Source of the DNA: Artocarpus heterophyllus
Lineage: Eukaryota > Streptophyta > Magnoliopsida > Rosales > Moraceae
Assembly: GCA_025403435.1 (NCBI GenBank)
Contig: CM046347.1
Location: 19,673,507 to 19,737,506 of the forward strand
DNA length: 64,000 nt
Direction: 5' to 3'
Shown: piece after piece, positions 58,659 through 64,000 of the stretch
Position numbering within the stretch: the first letter of the stretch is position 1
Layout of the letters: the number at the start of each line of letters is the position of its first letter
Translations under genes and position numbers: made by a program
The notes under the pieces: generated by a model
Told to the model about the DNA's origin: nothing
The model's database searches: none
The model's input: only the letters and a program-made list of their open reading frames with translations

Positions 58659-61121
58659 GATCTGAAATGGTCAAAAGGGTGATCTACTGTTAAAAACAAA
58701 TTTTTAATGTTAAACAAGTCTCAATATTTCAAAGTGTGGAAGGATAAATAATAACCATATAAAGTCATAGAGACATAGTTCAAAACTTAAAAACTCTTTA
58801 GATAAACATACTCAAAAATAAAACATAGTTTATATACTTTAGTCTTCTTTCTTGGCTTTCTTCCGTTTTTCAATTCATTGTTCCTTGCTCACACGCTTGT
58901 CTTTGCCCTCCGCCTGATCCATGGTCCTCTTACCTTTATCTACAACGTGATCATAACTAAGTAAGCAAAATGCTTAGTAAGTACATTTTCTATCTCACAA
59001 TGTAAAACATTTTATGAACATCTTTATGAAACATCATATCCATAATCATCATCATCATAATAGTGCACTACGCACAATGTTATATAGAACATATCTTTTG
59101 TTAACATTAACTGTATTAAAACTTTGGTCATTTTATCTTTAGGACCCAAGTGTTGCACCATTATCATCATTATAGGCGCACCGTCATGAGAGGAGAGGGG
59201 TAGCTAATCCTAAACCAAACATGACATCATAACATAAACATAACATAAGATAGGGTGTGCAACACTCACTTAGGTGATACATATCTATATACACACACAT
59301 ATATACTTGTGCACTTTGAAAAACATCATCATCAAAACATGCATAAAATTTTTTACATCAAATCTTTCATCACAAAACTATCATGAACATATATAAATTT
59401 CAAACTTTATAAATTTTATCATGTTGCAGGTGAGAATGTACTTACCTGTTTTGTATTACTAAACCTTAATTGAAGATGACGTCGCCGCTGTCTTGATGTG
59501 CTCATTCCTTGGTGTGTTCATGTCATACATTCATTTAAAATAAAATTAACATTTATCTATATTCAAGGAATCATCCAATACCATAATACATATACACCTC
59601 CATTTCAAGAAATACATGAACACAAATATATTTTACCATCTTATAAGTACTCATGCACAAACTGCAACACTAATATCTGCCTGACCCTTATGTATTCATA
59701 ATTCAATAACTCATAATTTGCACACAATTAGAGCATGAGACTCTAAAGGGACAAAGCTAACATATAAACATAATATCATGATTTTTTGTTGGTCATAAAA
59801 ATTCCATTTGATAACCAAAACAAGTCACAAACTTTATAGCATAAAATTTGCCAGCAATAGTTGGGCAGTGAACAACCTTAACTAAAGTCTATAAAATAAA
59901 TTATCTATAACATAAAATAATTCCATAAAAATATTACATATAATAGACACCTAAAACTGCATCATATCCAAAAATTCCCTTTAAATAAATTCAGAAAAAT
60001 CCATACCATGTATTAGAAGTTAGAGACATCAATAAGCTTCAAACATATCAAGTAGTGAGTTACTCGTGATCATCATTCTCAAACATATAAAATAAATTTA
60101 TTCAGACCCTAAATTTCTTATGACAACTTATTAACATATAAATATAGAAGCACAAAAAGTCTCATTGTCAAATAAATTCATTTAGTTATACAAAAACACC
60201 ACACAACAAGAAGTCTAGAATTTCACTTATTGACAGCCATAAAACCTAGCCTTAAAGACAATTCAATAACGCATAACATATTCATCATTCACCATGAGAC
60301 TTTCTAGTTCAACACTTAATATATACATGAGTATATTTGCCAAATTTTGTGCAAAATATCATTCATGTGCATTATGAACAAGGACTATATTTTTGTACAA
60401 CATAACCAATTAGCAGCAGTTCACTATGAGTGGTAAAGACTAAAAATTCAATATCTTAACTTAGAAAACTCCAAATGGCATGAAATGTTGAGGAACATAA
60501 CATATCACATATATGAACATCATACTAAAATTTCATTGCAAACGAAAACTCCTAGACAAAAATACAGTAGTGGGATTAAAGGGGAAAAATACATTTCAGA
60601 AATAAACCAAGAACAAATTCTTACCTCAAAACAATTCTTCTCAAATTTCCTTGAATCCGCCCAATATTTCTTTCAATTCTTTGCAGAAAAATTTGGGAAG
60701 GGAAAGGGGAAGAAAAACATGGAGAAAGAGAGAGTGTGTTTCTGAAGAGTTTTTGGAGAGAGAGAGAAAAAAACGATAGAGAGATAGTTTACATGAAAAT
60801 GAAAATAACGTAAAAGAGAAAACTCATCTTCTCTACAATTATTAGAATTTCCTGACATAAATCAAGGTGAATTTACGTGGGGAATGGAGAGAAATAGGGG
60901 AAAGTCAAAACAATTTGTTTCACTTACCATATTTCACAATTTCAAAAGAGGAAACCCTTATCAAATATCCAATCATCCACAAAAGTCAAATATTCTATTA
61001 CCTAAAACAAGGAAAAATACCAAAAATTATGCTAATCAATCAGAACTTATCATTCAATCAAAATCAATCATCCATGCCACAATTTTGGCGATTACCTATT
61101 AATTACTCGTCACCTATCTTC

Positions 61122-61243
61122 AGCTTACCGATGGTTTACTTTGGCCTGTCGAAGCGTGAGCTTCAGACTACTGATTAAATTCATCAGCTTTTCATTTCGT
61201 AAGGGACAATTCAGCCTGCCAAACTTGGAGGATTGGCTTGCCA
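61122..61243. repeat. Second box array in the gypsy E LTR
   Basis: Cores begin at 61122, 61143, 61165, 61186, 61213 and 61235, mostly 21-22 bp apart; some are degenerate (AGACTACTG, AGCTTTTCA). Clear forms are GGCCTGTCG and AGCCTGCCA. Confidence 0.7.
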
Positions 61244-61469
61244 AACTGCCGCATAGACTAAAATATAACAAAACATTAATTAATTGCTAAATAATTATCA
61301 AGCATACAACATAAATGACATGAACATCTGGAGCACATCAATTCCACGTGACTGTCACCTGTCATAATACTCAAAATAAAATAGTCAGTAACATTATTTC
61401 ATAAAAAAAATACTTAACGTCGTTATTTTTCTAACATTAACCGTTACATGAGAATTGACGGGTGTTACA

Positions 61470-61483
61470 ATTCTCCCCACCTT
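61470..61483 (-). other. Polypurine tract of gypsy E
   Basis: On the minus strand AAGGTGGGGAGAAT, directly before the 3' LTR; this primes plus-strand DNA synthesis in LTR elements. Confidence 0.75.
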
Positions 61484-61580
61484 ATAAGAGTTTCATCCTC
61501 AAAACTCAAAACAGTTGCAGATACTTAGTTCTTATGTCATCTTCGCATTCTTATATAGCTTCTTCCACTTGGTGACTTCG

Positions 61581-61780
61581 TCATAAAATTTTGACCAAAG
61601 GAATTTCTTTATTCCTTAAGATTTTAGTCTTCCGATCTAAAATCTCCACTGGCTTTTCTTCATAGCTAAGGTAATCTCGTATTTCAATCACCTGTGGCTT
61701 AATCACGTGCATAGGATCTGGGACATATTTCTTAAACATCGAAACACGGAGCACCTTATTAATGGATGACATTTTCAATG
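61581..61780 (-). pseudogene. Gypsy E integrase, C-terminal tail
   Basis: Reads '...LRVSMFKKYVPDPMHVI', 'DYLSYEEKPVEILDRKTK' and 'LRNKEIPLVKIL', then stops at 61581. This is the chromodomain-side tail of plant chromovirus integrase. The frame begins immediately next to the solo LTR F and is continued by 63786..64000, so the insertion disrupts it. Confidence 0.82.
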
Positions 61781-63785
61781 CGTTGGAAAAATAGTACGTA
61801 GTGGAATTTTAATTTGTTATATTAGAGTATTTTCTAAAACACAAGTTTGACACACTATATGCATAAATTAACCAGATCTTACTAACCTTTGAATGCCGAA
61901 AAGCTCCTACAATCAGTGAAAAGAAGTAACATTAGAAGGACCTCAACCAATTGGCTTTCTTTGCTATTCTTTATCCATGATTGAAGTGAGTGTCAGCTCA
62001 CACGTATAGCTCTTCCACCAGGTGATTCTCCTTCCAACAAGTAGAGAAATACACAAAGCTATAATTTATGATTTGTGAATGATAGCCTTCCAGGGAGTTT
62101 CAGAGTCTCACTCTAGATTTATCAACCGATCTCAATAATAAAGAGACTCACTCCCCTTTATATAGAGGTTGGGTCCAAGAGTCAGTCCCTATCAGATAAG
62201 GCCTTAAAAATTTGAATCAGAATTAAATCAGGATCAATATCTGATAAAATTTGCTTAGAAACACTTGATCTTTTTATCACTGGTCAGCAAGTTGAATTGG
62301 CAGATCAACTTGCCGAACGTCCTCAATTGGCCAGCCAAACTTAAAGATCGGCTTACCGAACCTCCGATGGAAGATCCGTACGAATCTTTATTTTCCACCC
62401 GAGATTCTTAGGATAGAGACTCAGTTTTAATTCAAATAATCCAATAGAAAAGTTATCTGATTAAAACAGTCATATCTAGGTAATCTCTAGGAAAATAAAT
62501 ACTCTTGATAATTCAACAAGTTTATTTTGAATTAATTCAAAATTAATCCAATCGATAAATAGATATGAATTATCTAATTCTGATAATTCAACAAGTTTAT
62601 CTTGAATTAATTTTATCACAAAATTAATTCAACCGGTAAACAAACATGAATTATCTGATTTTATCGAATTTTAGCTAATCTGATAAATCTAACATAGGTC
62701 ACCAATTATTGGAAAAACACGCCGTATCGTTACAGGATTTTTGTGAGCTAGCAAAGGGGACCTGATGGACCTAGTTCAAGCTCCCAATAATTATGAAACC
62801 TAATATCTCATATATACATTTCATAATTATCAACTCCAACGCTACTCCACTAAAAGCTTGGAGTTGCACTCTCGAACTATATAGAATTACAAAGCCCATA
62901 CAGCTAAGTGTCCATGACATATCATAATGTATCATATCTCCATGGGATTATCCATAATCGGCTTAAGGATAAGTTCTATCTTACCTTCCTGAATATTTTT
63001 ATCTTACGTTCTATTATCTCACCATCGAAAACTTACCATCTAAAGACGTTATACCATTCAGTTACACATTTGTATCCAAATGGTTGAGCGCTCTAGTTTT
63101 TCAATTATAGGATAACACTTATAAGAGGATATCACTACTCCTAAAAAGGAGTTATAGATTCCATATCTATAAATAACAGGTCTACGGTATTAAGAGTCAT
63201 GCCTCCAATGTACTGACATGTGTACCACTATTAAAATGTAGGTGTCACCCTTTGGTACATCAAAAGATGCAAGTCAAAACAACAGGACCACTATTCATCT
63301 TAGGATTAAGACACAATACAGATGATTGTCTACAATGAATCGATTTGTCGAGACAAAATTATTAATCCAAATCAATTCACTTTATGTCTTGATCCAATAC
63401 ATCGTCACCTATGACAATGCGCTAGTGTTTCTATTCACGGAGTCCACCTCCGATGGTCAAGACAAACCATCTCCCAATAGGGATATAGATAACATAACAA
63501 TCTTTACGTGAATAAAGTGCCCAACTTTATTTATTCGATTGCGGATCTTATGTTTAAACTGTCATCTTAAGAATCGTGTCTTCTGCATTATCTCTCTATC
63601 ATATGCTCAATTCTTAAAGGTTTAAACCGACAGTCTCAGACTTTTGTTTGCTTAACATACATTTAACAAATATGAACGTAAAGAGGATAATATTTGGTAT
63701 ATAAATAACAAATAAATTCTTTATTGATAAAAATATCTTCAAAAACATATTATATTTTTACTCCTTAGGGCACACACGTCTAACA
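61781..63785 (-). repeat. Solo LTR of the copia A/B/C family (F)
   Basis: 2005-bp LTR with ends CGTTGGAAAAATAGTACG (TG mutated to CG) and ACGTCTAACA. No gag-pol, primer site or polypurine tract adjoins it; gypsy E integrase continues on both sides. Flanking pentamers CAATG and CGATG match at four of five positions, indicating a target duplication. Four boxes begin at 62285, 62307, 62328 and 62350; a TATA-like TATATAAA (minus strand) is at 62157..62164. Confidence 0.9.
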
Positions 63786-64000
63786 CGATGGTAGTCTCAA
63801 CTGATAAGCTACTTTCCCTATCCGCTTCATGATTTCGTAGGGTCCAACAAACCTCGAGTTCAACTTGCCTTTCCTCCCGAACCTCATGACTCCTTTCATT
63901 GGTGCAACCTTTAAGAACACCGAGTCACCTACAGCGAATTCTTAGGGCCTTCTTCTTTTGTCAGCATAACTTTTTTGTAGGCTTTGAGCGATCTTTTTTC
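63786..64000 (-). pseudogene. Gypsy E integrase, segment upstream of the solo LTR
   Basis: On the minus strand from the window edge: 'QSLQKSYADKRRRP', a stop, then 'EFAVGDSVFLKVAPMKGVM' and 'GKLNSRFVGPYEIMKRIGKV', ending 'AYQLRLP' at the solo LTR. This is the chromovirus integrase C-terminal region (the GPY/F module). It continues out of the window to the right. Confidence 0.85.

Larger units (their letters stand above)
58226..61469 (-). repeat. 3' LTR of gypsy E (about 3.2 kb)
   Basis: Plus-strand ends TGTAACGCCCTCTTAC and GACGGGTGTTACA form an inverted repeat (TGTAAC...GTTACA) like G1. It is flanked on the right by a polypyrimidine tract. It holds two box arrays (58475..58658, 61122..61243) and a GA-rich tract near 60730..60785. 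At 3.2 kb it is longer than the G1 LTR. Only one LTR is in view, so an internal insertion cannot be excluded. Confidence 0.7.
58226..64000 (-). mobile_element. Ty3/gypsy retrotransposon E, 3' end (chromovirus-like), runs off right edge
   Basis: Minus-strand gypsy element: 3' LTR (58226..61469), polypurine tract complement (61470..61483), and the C-terminal end of integrase, which is split by the solo LTR F at 61781..63785. The remainder of pol, gag and the 5' LTR would lie beyond the window. Confidence 0.8.

Overview
The window looks like nuclear DNA of a flowering plant, most likely a eudicot, and probably a repeat-rich woody species. The species itself cannot be read from the sequence. It is AT-rich, and almost all of it is LTR retrotransposons of both plant superfamilies (Ty3/gypsy and Ty1/copia) inserted into one another. 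The only recognisable host gene is a nuclear, intron-containing photosystem I antenna gene, Lhca3, at 30853..32530 on the minus strand.

Layout. 1..2981 is the 5' end of a minus-strand Ty3/gypsy element with an open gag and a 2.16 kb LTR. It abuts a diverged related LTR (2982..4566). 4567..8732 is AT-rich with old repeat fragments only. 8733..26050 is a decayed minus-strand Ty3/gypsy element of Tat type. Its LTR is split by a plus-strand copia element, A (9208..18948). The Tat remnant keeps protease, RT, RNase H and integrase traces on the minus strand and an opposite-strand reading frame downstream of pol. 26051..33108 is the least transposon-dense part and holds Lhca3. 33109..58225 is an old minus-strand copia element, D, opened at two sites by two younger minus-strand copia elements, B (35628..45277, perfect TATAA target duplication) and C (46455..55830). 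58226..64000 is the 3' end of another minus-strand Ty3/gypsy element, E, whose integrase is interrupted by a solo copia LTR, F.

Copia A, B, C and F are one family: LTRs of about 1.85-2.09 kb, an initiator-Met-type primer site, and the polyprotein order gag, protease, integrase, RT, RNase H. All copies carry many nonsense changes, so none is likely autonomous.

The most unusual signal is a short palindromic box (ideal form TTCGGCCTGCCGAA) that occurs roughly 80 times, in arrays with about 21-22 bp spacing. It is found in the LTRs of the gypsy elements G1, G2 and E, and in both the LTRs and the untranslated leaders of the unrelated copia family. In the copia LTRs it lies about 100-120 bp upstream of the TATA box. 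Array size differs by whole units between the two LTRs of a single element. I do not recognise this system. A shared protein-binding or silencing/anti-silencing array is an inference.
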